The notes under the pieces: generated by a model | Told to the model about the DNA's origin: nothing | Database searches by the model: none | The model's input: the letters and a program-made list of their open reading frames with translations, nothing else | Made by a program: the position numbers and the translations under genes | Shown here: piece after piece, positions 9,363-18,308 of the stretch | Layout of the letters: each line of letters begins with the position of its first letter | Numbering within the stretch: the first letter of the stretch is position 1 | Assembly: GCA_024278955.1 (NCBI GenBank) | Contig: JAJRSE010000019.1 | Span: 1 to 49,385 of the forward strand | DNA length: 49,385 nucleotides | Reading direction: 5' to 3' | Source of the DNA: Planctomycetota bacterium | GTDB taxonomy: Bacteria; Planctomycetota; Planctomycetia; Pirellulales; Lacipirellulaceae

Positions 9363-10037
9363 ATGCAAAAGTTTCAACCCACCCTAGCCACTCTCCTTTC
9401 AAGCACTGCGAGTCGCTACCACGCGCCGCTTGCTCGACGGGCGACCGGAACCATCTTGCCGGCAGGCCCACCCCTGGCCGTCGTCACAAGAGTCGCAGCA
9501 GACGATTTCCAAGCCAAATTGTCGAGACTCGAAGCCGTGCTTTTCCTCGCACGCGAGCCGATTTCTACGAGAAAACTGGCGAATCTGGCAAAATTGGCCG
9601 ATGGTACGGAAGCCCGAACTTTACTTCGAGAATTGGCAAAACGCTACGATCAGAGGGCCAGCGCCATGCAAGTCGTCGACCTGGCAGGCGGCGTCCAGTT
9701 GCTTACCCGGCCTCAATTGGCCAGTTGGATTCGACGTTTACATGGAGGTCCCGAAGAAATAACCCTTTCGGCTCCTGCGCTGGAAACCCTTTCGGTCGTG
9801 GCCTATCGGCAACCCGTCGTACGAGCCGAAGTCGAGGCCGTTCGCGGCGTTCAGTGCGGAGAAATTCTTCGAGTGTTGATGGAACGCGATTTATTGCGTA
9901 TCGTCGGGCGTGCCGAAGAGCTCGGCCGGCCGTTCCTATACGGGACGACAAAAAAGTTTTTACAAGTTTTTGGTCTTCGACGCTTGGAACAATTGCCAAT
10001 AATCGATTCTATTCGTAGTGTCGAAAAAAGTGTGTAG
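9363..10037 (+). CDS. scpB: Segregation and condensation protein B
   Basis: Winged-helix partner of ScpA and SMC in the bacterial condensin, acting in chromosome compaction and segregation. 224 residues. After a leader of about 45 residues, unusual for the family, come the first winged-helix domain (LEAVLFLAREPISTRKLANL) and the second, with the diagnostic LSAPALETLSVVAYRQPVVR, AEVEAVRGVQCGEILRVLME and RAEELGRPFLYGTTKKFLQ. The leader (RYHAPLARRATGTILPAG) is basic and could be a real extension or a too-early start. scpA is not in the window. Next downstream on the same strand is the very acidic protein at 10095. Confidence 0.88.
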   Translation: MQKFQPTLATLLSSTASRYHAPLARRATGTILPAGPPLAVVTRVAADDFQAKLSRLEAVLFLAREPISTRKLANLAKLADGTEARTLLRELAKRYDQRASAMQVVDLAGGVQLLTRPQLASWIRRLHGGPEEITLSAPALETLSVVAYRQPVVRAEVEAVRGVQCGEILRVLMERDLLRIVGRAEELGRPFLYGTTKKFLQVFGLRRLEQLPIIDSIRSVEKSV

Positions 10038-10094
10038 AATTGCGTTGGCCTTTCAGTAAAATGGCTTTCTGAGAGATACGTGGAGGAGCAAACC

Positions 10095-10706
10095 GTGCAG
10101 TTGATTGAGATTCACAACCCGAGCAGTTTTACTATGCAATCAAGTAGCGATCCCTTGGCAGCCGAGCTAGACGGCGCCGAATTAGAAAGCCCCGAGCTAG
10201 ACAGCGACGAACAAGAGAAGGAAGAAGTTGAGGACGAGGACGGAGACGACGAAGAGCAAGAATACGAGTACGAAGATGAAGAGGAGGAAGAGGAAGAAGA
10301 AGAAGAATTTGAAGATGGCGACGTGGAATACGAAGACGACGACGAAGACTCCGACGAAGACTCCGACGAAGACGAAGATGACGACGAAGATGACGAAGAT
10401 GACGAAGAAGACGACGAAGAAGACGACGACCTCGAAGAAGACGAGTGGGAAGAAGTCGACGACGACTCAGAGTATGAAGACGAAGACGATGACGAGGAAG
10501 ATGATGACTCCGACCTCGATGAAAAGAAAGACGACAAAAGCAAAAAAGATGACGACGACAAAAACAAAAACAAAAACAAAAACGATGGCGATGGCGACGA
10601 AGAATACGAATACGAATATGAATATGAGTATGAATACGAAGAAGTCGAGGAGGGTGAAGAGGACGACAGCTCCGATGACGAGGATGATGAAGACGAGAAA
10701 AAGTGA
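10095..10706 (+). CDS. Extremely acidic low-complexity protein
   Basis: No family recognised. The start is GTG 10095, preceded by GGAGGAG with a 6-nt gap; a GTG at 10080 lacks a good site. 203 residues. A short ordinary N-terminus (LIEIHNPSSFTMQSSSDPLA) is followed by about 170 residues dominated by D and E, with runs of (DE)n, an EYEYEYEYEYEYEE stretch near the C-terminus, and one basic patch of K/N/D (KSKKDDDDKNKNKNKNDGDG). It should be disordered with a very low pI. Codons alternate GAC/GAT and GAA/GAG, so this is not a simple DNA repeat. Possible roles are cation binding or shielding of a basic partner, as eukaryotic acidic chaperones do; this is speculation. It follows scpB and ends at repeat copy B. 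Confidence 0.7.
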   Translation: MQLIEIHNPSSFTMQSSSDPLAAELDGAELESPELDSDEQEKEEVEDEDGDDEEQEYEYEDEEEEEEEEEEFEDGDVEYEDDDEDSDEDSDEDEDDDEDDEDDEEDDEEDDDLEEDEWEEVDDDSEYEDEDDDEEDDDSDLDEKKDDKSKKDDDDKNKNKNKNDGDGDEEYEYEYEYEYEYEEVEEGEEDDSSDDEDDEDEKK

Positions 10707-10723
10707 CCCGCAAATGCTTTGCA

Positions 10724-10872
10724 AGCACGAGTGCTTTGACCATCAATCGAAAGCTGACAAAGCACGAGTGCTTTGACAACTCTTAGAATTGGGATGCTGT
10801 CTGACAGAAGTTATTTGCCCTAAGTAGTTCTGTCAGACAGCAGCCCAACTTTTAGTTATGACAAAGCACTAG
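10724..10872. repeat. CTAGTGCTTTG-type interspersed element, copy B
   Basis: Contains two direct copies of AGCACGAGTGCTTTGAC (10724-10740, 10761-10777), then a module TCTTAGAATTGGGATGCTG shared with copy C, a 14-bp perfect stem (10796-10841), and the terminal TTTTAGTTATGACAAAGCACTAG-like end shared with copies A and D. The last CTAG (10869-10872) contains the hemA stop codon (TAG on the minus strand). The element fills the gap between two convergent genes. Confidence 0.75.
10796..10841. terminator. Likely bidirectional terminator hairpin
   Basis: GCTGTCTGACAGAA and TTCTGTCAGACAGC form a perfect 14-bp stem with an 18-nt loop, between the convergent acidic-protein gene and hemA. It lacks a strict poly-T tail, so termination is inferred from the stem strength and position. 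It belongs to repeat copy B. Confidence 0.5.
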
Positions 10873-12131
10873 TCTTCGAGCTGAAATAGCCTCCGCACCG
10901 CGTCGAGCAGCCCGTGCGGCGTCCCTTCCTGCGAGGCATCGCGGAGCGATTCCATCGGCGGGTGCAATATTTTGTTGACCAACCGGTCGGCGAATTGTTC
11001 GATCTCCCGACGAACAGGTTCCTCGAGATCGGGGAGTTTTTGGAATAGGCGTTCAAGTTCTGCTTTTTTGGGCCGTTCCAATTCCTGCCGCAAGTTACTA
11101 ATAACCGGAACCGCGGCACGATGATTGGCATCGACCCAAAAACGCCGTGTCTCCTGAGTAATAATCCCCTCGGCCTTGGGTAGCTCCGCCGCCCGAGCCG
11201 ATTGGTTGTCCGTACAGACCTTTGCCAAGTCGTCGAGCGAGTACAAGTAGACTCCCAAGGCATCGGCAATCGTAGCGTCGAAGTCGCGAGGAACGGCAAG
11301 GTCAAGAACACACAACGCCCGTTGATGCCGGCGGGGCGTCACAAGCTCGTCGTATTTTTCAGCGGTGACGACCGGTTCGCTAGCCGACGTGGTACTAATC
11401 GCCAGATCGGCTTCAACCAGTTGGCTCCAAAGTTCTGACCAAGGATGATACTGACCAGCCCATTGCGAGGCCAGCTTTTTGCCTCGTTCGGCATTACGAT
11501 TGATCACATGAACGTGAGGTTTACCGACATCATGCAGATAGCGAAGCGTCTCCTCGGCCATCTCGCCTGCCCCGATTACCAGCACATGTTTGTCGTCGAA
11601 ACTTTCAAACACACAACTGGCCAGGTCGGCAATCGCTACGCTGGGGATGCTTACTCGGTGTTTATGAAGCTTCGTTTCGCCCGCCACGCGCCGAGCAGTC
11701 CGCAGAGCCGACTGAAACAGATCGTGCAGCAACGGCCCGGTCGAGCCCACGTCCTGGGCCGACTGGTAAGCTTGCTTCACCTGCGCAAGAATCTGCGGCT
11801 CGCCAACGACCATGCTCTCCAGGCTCGCCGTAACGCGATACAGATGGCGCACCACGTCCGAGTCGTTGAGGGTGAGCAAATGGCCTTCGACCTGCTTGCT
11901 CGAGACATTTCGGTAGTCGAGCAATGCCCCCGTCAATTCTTCCGAGTCCGTCGCACCGGCGGCGTAGAGCTCTACTCGGTTGCAGGTCGCAAGCAGCGCA
12001 AGCTCGGAGTTTGGGAACTTCGACCGCCAGCAGTCCAGCGCCTCAAGAGTTTGCCGGTTGTCGAAGGCCAGTTGCTGCCGCACATCAATGGCAGCGTCCT
12101 TGTGGCTACAGCCGATCATGCACAGGTTCAT
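10869..12131 (-). CDS. hemA: Glutamyl-tRNA reductase
   Basis: Reduces glutamyl-tRNA(Glu) to glutamate-1-semialdehyde, the first committed step of haem synthesis by the C5 route. The ATG at 12131 gives the family start MNLCMIGCSHKDAAIDVRQQ and 420 residues. Motifs: catalytic cysteine in LATCNRVELYA, VVGEPQILAQVKQAYQSAQ, the NADPH-binding VLVIGAGEMAEETLRYL, and the C-terminal dimerisation helix ending in LFQLED. Its start overlaps the stop of the upstream hemX-like gene as ATGA (12128-12131). Its own TAG stop lies inside the CTAG end of repeat copy B. Confidence 0.95.
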   Translation of the reverse strand: MNLCMIGCSHKDAAIDVRQQLAFDNRQTLEALDCWRSKFPNSELALLATCNRVELYAAGATDSEELTGALLDYRNVSSKQVEGHLLTLNDSDVVRHLYRVTASLESMVVGEPQILAQVKQAYQSAQDVGSTGPLLHDLFQSALRTARRVAGETKLHKHRVSIPSVAIADLASCVFESFDDKHVLVIGAGEMAEETLRYLHDVGKPHVHVINRNAERGKKLASQWAGQYHPWSELWSQLVEADLAISTTSASEPVVTAEKYDELVTPRRHQRALCVLDLAVPRDFDATIADALGVYLYSLDDLAKVCTDNQSARAAELPKAEGIITQETRRFWVDANHRAAVPVISNLRQELERPKKAELERLFQKLPDLEEPVRREIEQFADRLVNKILHPPMESLRDASQEGTPHGLLDAVRRLFQLED

Positions 12132-13024
12132 AAGAGACCTCCGCGCAAGACGTTGGTCGTCGAAGGCGAGACCTGGGCTTCCACACTTCCGAGTTCTCCC
12201 TTGGTATGCAGAGAATCTCGAAGCGTGACCGCCGCGAGCACCAGCATCAGAAAGCCAAAGGCGGCCAATGTCAGATAAGCAACCTTGCGTCCCTGGCGTG
12301 CCGCGGGATAGACGAGACGAAACACCTCGGCCACGACGAGCCATAGCTGCATTACGGCCAGAGACATCACCACCGGATCGGTCCAAGGTACGAAGTTTTG
12401 GTCGCCTTCCTGGGCCAACCGGCTCAGAATTCCCGTCAGCAGTCCGCCACCAACCAGCAAAGTCGCTGCTCCCAACGACCGGCTATTCATCCGTTCAAGC
12501 CATTCCAGGCTTGGTAACTGGAATCGGCTTTGGGTGAGAGGAAGCTTGTTTTTGAGTCGGTAGCTTTGAATCAGATACATCAACCCCGCCAGAAATCCCA
12601 TCAATACAACGACCGTTCCGAGCATGAGCAGGACCCCATGGACTTGCCCCCAAATCCGCGGCGACTGAAACGTCGCTAAAGGGGTCGTGGTTGTGAACCG
12701 CGAAACTCCGATCAGCACCAACACAGCAGGCAGCATGAACAGCCCCATCGCCGAACGTGGGAAATAGAACTTCAACACCAGATAGACGGCCGCAAGTGCC
12801 CAGGCAGCCAGGATGTACCAATCTTGTTGACTGGCTAAGGGAGCAGCGGGCATCTCGGCTACGCGTTTTCCCAAGTACCAAGTATGGGCAACCAGCCCAG
12901 AGGCTCCTGCTAAGAAAAGCACCAACCGCCGCAATCGAATTTGGCGCCATAATCCCAGCAACTCCAGCGCTAGCGCAATCGCATAGCAAGCAGAGAAGCA
13001 GAGCATGTTGATACCAGAATCCAT
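12128..13024 (-). CDS. HemX/CcsA-like membrane protein
   Basis: Integral membrane protein of 298 residues with about eight hydrophobic helices, matching the HemX/CcsA cytochrome c assembly family (IWGQVHGVLLMLGTVVVLMGFLAGLMYL is typical but split here by length; the core is GQVHGVLLMLGTVVVLMGF). I see no tryptophan-rich WWD haem-handling motif, so it is closer to HemX, the membrane partner that lowers HemA levels in Bacillus, than to a haem ligase. Coupling to hemA by a 4-nt overlap supports that role. 15 bp separate it from the sigma-54 activator gene upstream. Confidence 0.8.
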   Translation of the reverse strand: MDSGINMLCFSACYAIALALELLGLWRQIRLRRLVLFLAGASGLVAHTWYLGKRVAEMPAAPLASQQDWYILAAWALAAVYLVLKFYFPRSAMGLFMLPAVLVLIGVSRFTTTTPLATFQSPRIWGQVHGVLLMLGTVVVLMGFLAGLMYLIQSYRLKNKLPLTQSRFQLPSLEWLERMNSRSLGAATLLVGGGLLTGILSRLAQEGDQNFVPWTDPVVMSLAVMQLWLVVAEVFRLVYPAARQGRKVAYLTLAAFGFLMLVLAAVTLRDSLHTKGELGSVEAQVSPSTTNVLRGGLL

Positions 13025-13039
13025 AGTTGAGGTTCTCGC

Positions 13040-14116
13040 TTAGTTGCTGGCGGACTCGCCATCCAATCCATACTGCTTGATTTTTTTATGCAGCGTATTT
13101 CGGTTGATCCCCAACCGTGCCGCGGCTTTGATTTGTACGTTACCACAATCAGACAAAACTTGAGCAATCACTTCCCGCTCCACACGATCAACAATCCGCC
13201 CGTGCAAGTCGGTGTCTTCACTGCTCATGCCGTTCAGCCCAATGTATACCAGCTCTTCGGTGAGCGACTCGAAGTCCATGGCACGAGTGCCAAGGGTCCG
13301 CGCCTGGCGTCCCGTGGTCACAACCGACGGCAGCAGCGAACAATTCAATTCGTCGCCGTGGGCCATCACCACCGCCCGTTCAACATTGTTTTGCAGTTCA
13401 CGCACATTTCCCGGCCAGCGATAGTTTTGCAACGCCTCCATCGCAGCTGGTTCGATATGGGCGACGTAGCGATCGTTTTGCTCATTATAGAGGTTGAGAA
13501 AGTGCGTTACCAACAGGGGGATGTCTTCGGACCGCTCGCGCAGCGGGGGCAGGCAAATGGGCACCACGTTGAGCCGGTAGTAAAGGTCTTCGCGAAAGCT
13601 TCCTTCCTCAACCAGTTCCAGCAGATCACGGTTGCTTGCCGCAATTACCCGGGTGTCGACCTTGACGGTTCGAGTGTCGCCTACCTTTTCAAACTCTCGT
13701 TCCTGCAGGGCTCGCAGTAGTTTTACTTGCAGGTGGAGTGAGGTGGAGTTGATTTCGTCGAGAAAGATGGTGCCTTTATGAGCCGCTTCAAAGCGACCGG
13801 TCCGATTTTCAATCGCACCAGTAAATGCACCGCGGACGTGGCCGAACAGCTCGCTTTCTAGCAGGCTTTCGCTTAGCGCTCCGCAATTGACTCGTATGAA
13901 TGGTTGCTTACGTCGATTGCTTAATTCATGAATCGCCTTGGCGATCAGCTCTTTACCGGTACCGGTCTCGCCTAGCAGCAGCACCGAAGCGTTGGACCGC
14001 GAAACTTGGCGCGTGTCGCGATACACGTCTGCCATCGCCGAGCTCGCGCCGATAATATTGGGCAGCGGCGCAGTGGCTGGGTCGTTTGTATCGAAGTTAG
14101 TTGGGTTGGTTGCCAT
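13040..14116 (-). CDS. Sigma-54-dependent activator without a receiver domain
   Basis: NtrC-type AAA+ activator of RNA polymerase with sigma-54. 358 residues: short leader, AAA+ domain with Walker A GETGTGKE (about 48-55), sigma-54-contacting loop [15 protein letters not shown], Walker B GTIFLDEI, arginine region [13 protein letters not shown] and [18 protein letters not shown] Fis-type helix-turn-helix ends the protein ([20 protein letters not shown]). There is no response-regulator, GAF or other sensing domain, so activity is probably controlled by a partner, as for PspF with PspA. It sits between the HEAT protein and hemX/hemA on the same strand with gaps of 19 and 15 bp. I saw no clear sigma-54 promoter in the cluster. 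Confidence 0.9.
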   Translation of the reverse strand: MATNPTNFDTNDPATAPLPNIIGASSAMADVYRDTRQVSRSNASVLLLGETGTGKELIAKAIHELSNRRKQPFIRVNCGALSESLLESELFGHVRGAFTGAIENRTGRFEAAHKGTIFLDEINSTSLHLQVKLLRALQEREFEKVGDTRTVKVDTRVIAASNRDLLELVEEGSFREDLYYRLNVVPICLPPLRERSEDIPLLVTHFLNLYNEQNDRYVAHIEPAAMEALQNYRWPGNVRELQNNVERAVVMAHGDELNCSLLPSVVTTGRQARTLGTRAMDFESLTEELVYIGLNGMSSEDTDLHGRIVDRVEREVIAQVLSDCGNVQIKAAARLGINRNTLHKKIKQYGLDGESASN

Positions 14117-14135
14117 AACAGCAAGCGATTAGGGG

Positions 14136-16400
14136 TTAGGTCCCGGGGGAGGCATCCTTGGGATTTGCCATTGGTGAATTTTTCCCTTCTAAAACATCAA
14201 GCATTCGGCTGAGAAGTTGTTGAGTTGCTTCATCGGCTGCTTCGCTGGCGTTGTAGCGGTCGTACTGGCGATGAATCTCGGCGGCGGTAAGCTGCTTGCC
14301 AAAGCGTGTGATGTTTGTAGCAAATGAGGTGGCTGCGCGTTGACGTAGTTCAATCGGTTGGGCGTTTTGGCTCGCCAAGTCGAGTAGCGTTTGTTGACTT
14401 CCCGCGGTACCCACAACGGCGAGGGCCCGTAGGGAAGGCTCAGCCAACTCAGGCATATAGACGGTCTCTTGTAGCACGGCCGAGCCTCGGAGTAACTCGT
14501 CGTAGGGATGCCCTGCTTCGAGTAATTGGCCGATCCAAGTTAGTGCTTGGACGGCTTGTTGGGTTCGCCGTTCCAGCGACTCTTGCGAGTAGCCAAGCTC
14601 GTTTAATTGGCGGAGGAGATCGTCCATGGCAACTTCATCGTGTGGTCGGGGTACGGCAATCAGCCGGTCGTCGTGGTCAGCAATGCGTCGCGATCGATCA
14701 AGGCCCGATAAGCTACTGAGCACGGCAATCGGAATCCGGCCTGTTCGGCTGTGAGACCGGAGCTGGAAGGCAATTTCACGAAGCGAAGGGCGACCAATAT
14801 CGCTATCAAGAAGTATCAGCGAAAGACTGGGTGATTCGGTCGCGATGGCCAAAGCTTGGCTTCCCGAGGTGACCGCGGTGGCGTTGAGACCTCTTTCTCG
14901 CAATTGGGCTGCCCAGTTGCTTCCGCGAACCGCAATCAACGAGGCCACGACTGCTTCGGGCGCACTTGCTCCGGCAGCAAACTCCCAGAGCGCCTTGGGC
15001 ACGTTGCTTGCCCCGGCAAAAGTTGCTTGCGGCGAGAGCTTCATGATTGCTTCTAAGGCCTCGTAGCGAAGCTCGCGGTCGGCGTGTCCCACGGCTGTTG
15101 CTAGAGGCGAAGGGCGGCCGCCAGTTGATCGAAACGCTTGGGAGTCGACTTGTTCGCCAAGAAGCTTGGCACAGGCGATGGCCGCGGCAACTTTGTTTTC
15201 TTTGACCGCCTTTGCCAACACTTCGCCCAATTGCTCGGGGCCTAGCGTCGCGGCAAACTTTTGAGCCGTGGCGGGTGATTCGGTTCCTAGCAACTTTGCA
15301 ACCTGGAAAGCAGAGATGAGCGAGCCATACTGATCGTCGGCAGTGGCTCCCTGCAAACTGCCTAAGGTGCGGGCAAGCCTTGCCGCGGCCAGCACTTGAT
15401 AACCGGCGATCGAAACTTCGCGAACTGCGAACGAACCGGTTGTCGCCTCGAACGTCCACCATTGGTACAAGCTGGCAGCAGGGCGAGAGTTCGAGGCGAC
15501 TCCGCGTTCCATCCGTTTGATTTCGTTTCGGAAAAAAGTTGGTACGTCTCTTCTGGTAGGTACCGGCAGATTCATTTTTTGTAGTGCAGCCGCTGCCGCA
15601 GAAGCAACTGCCGGATCGTTGTCCAATCCGCCAGCGAGCGCTGCCAACCAAGGGGTGGCGGGGCCGAGTCGCAGATATCCGGCCAATTCGGCCACATCGC
15701 GGCGACAATGCCCGCTTCCGTCGGCCAAGGCCGCAAGCAGCAGCGGTTCGACTTCGGGGTGCAAATTGGTGAGTCCAAACATCAAGTTGGCCCGTACCGA
15801 TTCGTCTTCGCTCTGGGCTAAGGCTTCGAGGCAGGCAACTGCCCCAGCGGTTCCGGTCGCTGCTAGATCGACTCGTGCAGCTTTGCGCATTGGGGGCGAC
15901 GGGTCGTTGAGCTCAGCAACCAGCTTAGCAATCCGTTGGGGATCGCGTGCCTGTTGGGATGCCATTTCGAGACACCGATTGACAAACTTTTTTGCCCCGA
16001 CAAATTGGGCCGGTGTTTCGTCGGTCGCCGACATCTCGCGGCGGGTCAGTCGCATGAGTCGTGCGGTGCCGAACTGGGTCGCTAAAGCAGCGCAAGCATC
16101 GTCGTCGAAATCGGCTTGTGCCGAGGTGTTCCAAATCGCTTCGGCAAGGTCGGCTTCGCCGAGGTCGAGCAAAGTTAAGATCGCTAATAGTTTCCCGCTA
16201 GGGGTTTCTCGTGGCGAGTCGAGAACGGCGGCCACGGCAGGACCCCGTTTGGCGGCGTCGGCGAGTAGGGCCGCATCGGTCAACGGTGTCTCGTTGTCCT
16301 GGGCGAACAATTGCTGGCCGACAAGTAGCGTCAGCGCTAGCGAGGCCAACCTCAGCGAGACGAACGCCGTAGGTCGGGACGAATCAATCCATAAAAACAT
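14136..16400 (-). CDS. Exported HEAT-repeat protein with a receiver-like domain
   Basis: 754 residues, function unknown. Residues 1-34 form a signal peptide (SLRLASLALTLLVGQQLFAQ). HEAT-like helical repeats fill about 155-275 (LNDPSPPMRKAARVDLAATG, SEDESVRANLMFGLTNL) and recur more weakly at 380-490. Residues about 483-600 resemble a response-regulator receiver: an alternating strand/helix pattern, SLILLDSDIG with Asp532 at the phosphoacceptor place, PIAVLSS at the strand-4 Ser/Thr place, and IAVPRPHDEVAMDDLLRQL at the end, where the conserved Lys is replaced by Arg. A receiver-like fold in an exported protein would not meet a cytoplasmic kinase, so it is probably a binding module. It is first in the run leading to hemA. 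Confidence 0.75.
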   Translation of the reverse strand: MFLWIDSSRPTAFVSLRLASLALTLLVGQQLFAQDNETPLTDAALLADAAKRGPAVAAVLDSPRETPSGKLLAILTLLDLGEADLAEAIWNTSAQADFDDDACAALATQFGTARLMRLTRREMSATDETPAQFVGAKKFVNRCLEMASQQARDPQRIAKLVAELNDPSPPMRKAARVDLAATGTAGAVACLEALAQSEDESVRANLMFGLTNLHPEVEPLLLAALADGSGHCRRDVAELAGYLRLGPATPWLAALAGGLDNDPAVASAAAAALQKMNLPVPTRRDVPTFFRNEIKRMERGVASNSRPAASLYQWWTFEATTGSFAVREVSIAGYQVLAAARLARTLGSLQGATADDQYGSLISAFQVAKLLGTESPATAQKFAATLGPEQLGEVLAKAVKENKVAAAIACAKLLGEQVDSQAFRSTGGRPSPLATAVGHADRELRYEALEAIMKLSPQATFAGASNVPKALWEFAAGASAPEAVVASLIAVRGSNWAAQLRERGLNATAVTSGSQALAIATESPSLSLILLDSDIGRPSLREIAFQLRSHSRTGRIPIAVLSSLSGLDRSRRIADHDDRLIAVPRPHDEVAMDDLLRQLNELGYSQESLERRTQQAVQALTWIGQLLEAGHPYDELLRGSAVLQETVYMPELAEPSLRALAVVGTAGSQQTLLDLASQNAQPIELRQRAATSFATNITRFGKQLTAAEIHRQYDRYNASEAADEATQQLLSRMLDVLEGKNSPMANPKDASPGT

Positions 16401-16491
16401 ACTTAACCACCCATTGGTCTATGTGTTGCCAAATCTCAATTCCGAAAACTCTGTTCACCTTGCGCTGCTTTGCCTCTCAGGAAGCGAGGCA

Positions 16492-16588
16492 GCACGAGTG
16501 CTTTGTCAAATGACGACCCTAATATTCAATACTGACAAATAACTTCTGCCAGACAGCATCCCAATTCTAAGAGTTGTCAACGCACTAG
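16492..16588. repeat. CTAGTGCTTTG-type interspersed element, copy C
   Basis: Begins AGCACGAGTGCTTTGTCA (16492) and ends TTGTCAACGCACTAG (16574-16588). About 46 nt of its right part (AATAACTTCTG.CAGACAGC, then ATCCCAATTCTAAGAGTTG) match copy B in reverse complement with two or three changes. The last CTAG contains the argH stop codon. It occupies the gap between the HEAT gene start and the argH end. Confidence 0.7.
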
Positions 16589-17973
16589 ATTCCTAATCTT
16601 TCTTGCCACATGCCGACTTGTTTTGCCACTTCGGTCGGTGCGGTTGAGCCGTAGCTAGAAAATGCCTCGATTGCCCGCTCGACGCCCAAGATGTCGTACA
16701 CTTTTTTGTCGAGCAAGGGGCTTGCTGCCTGAAACTCTTCCAACGAAAGCTCAGCCAGCGGTACGCTTTTTTTCATTGCCAAGGCCACAAGATTTCCGAT
16801 AATCCCGTGGGCCGTTCGCTGGGGGATGCCTAAGCCGATTAGATATTCCATGAGTGTGGTCGCGTCGAGGTAGCCTCGCTCGAGCCGTTCGGCAATCGCT
16901 TCGCGGTTGAGTTCTGCGCCGGCCACGACTGCCGCTGCGAGCGTGACGCAGGCTTCGACTGTCTCGGCGGAGTCGAACACACGCTCTTTGTCTTCTTGGA
17001 GATCGCGGTTGTAAGCCAGCGGCAGGCCTTTGACGAGCACCAACAGGCTTTGCAAATTGCCAACGACGCGAGCCGTCTTGCCGCGGGTGAGTTCGAGCAC
17101 GTCGGGATTGATTTTTTGCGGCATGATCGACGAACCGGTGCAATAGGCCTGAGGCAATGTCAGGAAATTGAACTCGCAGGTCGACCACAGAATCCACTCT
17201 TCGGCCCATGTGCTTAGGTGCTCGGCGATGAGCGTGAGGACAAAGCAATACTCGATCGCAAAGTCGCGATCGCTCGAAGAATCGAGGCTGTTGGCCACGA
17301 CTTCTTCAAATCCTAGTTCGTCGGCTACCATCTGCCGGTCGATGGGTATCGTGGTTCCGGCCAGCGCCGCGGTGCCCAGCGGCAAGTGGTTGACTCGTGC
17401 TCGGCAGTCGCTCAGCCGTGTACGATCGCGTTCTAGTTTTTCGCAGTAGGCAAGCCAATAGTGGTTGGCCAGCACCGGCTGAGCCCGTTGCAGGTGGGTG
17501 TAGCCGGGCAGAATGACGTCGGCGTCGCGCCGGCAGCGGCTCACAAAAGCCCGTTGCAGGTCGACCAGTAGGTCGTCGAGCCGATCGATGGCATCGCGAA
17601 TCCAGAGGCGAAAATCAGTCGACACCTGATCGTTCCGGCTACGACCGGTGTGCAGTTTGCGGCCCACGTCGCCGATCTGGTCGATCAGCGCCCGCTCGAT
17701 GTTCATGTGGATGTCTTCCAGCTCTTGGCGAAAGACAAACGTCCCTTCGGCAATCTGGTTGCCGATTTGCTCAAGGCCTTCGACAATCTGCTGGCACTCT
17801 CGGTCGGTGAGTACCCCGGTTTTGGCCAGCATTCGGGCGTGGGCCGATGAGCCACGGATGTCTTGGGTGGTGAGGCGATGGTCGAAGCTCACGCTTTCGG
17901 TGAATTTTTCGACCCTTGGGTCGGTCTCCCCATCGAAGACGCCGGACCAGGGTTTATTTTGAGATTCAGACAC
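16585..17973 (-). CDS. argH: Argininosuccinate lyase
   Basis: Splits argininosuccinate into arginine and fumarate, the last step of arginine synthesis. 462 residues, the usual length. Motifs: [20 protein letters not shown] at the N-terminus, [30 protein letters not shown], and the fumarase-superfamily signature [12 protein letters not shown] (about residues 280-291) with the catalytic serine loop. The start is the ATG at 17973. The gene appears to be single; its TAG stop is within the end of repeat copy C. Confidence 0.96.
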   Translation of the reverse strand: MSESQNKPWSGVFDGETDPRVEKFTESVSFDHRLTTQDIRGSSAHARMLAKTGVLTDRECQQIVEGLEQIGNQIAEGTFVFRQELEDIHMNIERALIDQIGDVGRKLHTGRSRNDQVSTDFRLWIRDAIDRLDDLLVDLQRAFVSRCRRDADVILPGYTHLQRAQPVLANHYWLAYCEKLERDRTRLSDCRARVNHLPLGTAALAGTTIPIDRQMVADELGFEEVVANSLDSSSDRDFAIEYCFVLTLIAEHLSTWAEEWILWSTCEFNFLTLPQAYCTGSSIMPQKINPDVLELTRGKTARVVGNLQSLLVLVKGLPLAYNRDLQEDKERVFDSAETVEACVTLAAAVVAGAELNREAIAERLERGYLDATTLMEYLIGLGIPQRTAHGIIGNLVALAMKKSVPLAELSLEEFQAASPLLDKKVYDILGVERAIEAFSSYGSTAPTEVAKQVGMWQERLGI

Positions 17974-18308
17974 AGCGAGTCACAGACACGGGCACGAGGA
18001 GAAAGTTTACAAACACCCTTACATTAAGTGGTTTAAGTCGCCAAGTCAATCAGTGGTAGGCACTCGTCGCCCAAGAATTAGGCAGACAGACGTTTCATTA
18101 AAAGCCGAAGGAATCTGCTTCGACAAACGGCGTTTTCCTCGAATGCTAGTGCTATCGGCGAAAGAATCTTCCAAGAAACGGCTTGCCGACGCGAACCATA
18201 TCGCAGCAACCGGACTGGATCGGATAAAATGGATTGAGCGGGTCGTATGTGTTTACCCGAAAACCAAGCCGCGATGGAATAGTAGCTGCATAAAATGGGA
18301 AGGTTTTT
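17974..18308. other. Intergenic region with a degraded interspersed element
   Basis: No gene accepted; a plus-strand frame of 153 codons here overlaps the real gene at 18309 in another frame and has no family features. The region holds GCTAGTGCT near 18145 and a 30-nt module (18256-18285) matching copy D of the repeat family. It is the leader and probable promoter region of the membrane protein at 18309. Confidence 0.5.
18143..18285. repeat. CTAGTGCTTTG-type element, degraded copy
   Basis: The 30 nt at 18256-18285 (starting CCCGAAAACCAAGCCGCGAT) match 47153-47182 with a single change. GCTAGTGCT near 18145 may be the remains of the other end. The hairpin core is lost. The exact left boundary is uncertain. 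Confidence 0.5.

Noticed and set aside
10319..10440. Possible tandem DNA repeat or CRISPR-like array
   Set aside because: The periodic GACGAAGAC pattern reflects Asp/Glu codons; there are no spacers of constant length.
10112..10779. Minus-strand Ser-rich and Arg-rich open frames opposite the acidic gene
   Set aside because: The GAC/GAA-rich DNA of the acidic gene removes stop codons in all frames; the good ribosome site is on the plus strand.
15517..16542. A 341-codon plus-strand open frame
   Set aside because: Antisense to the exported HEAT protein, which has a signal peptide and clear repeats.
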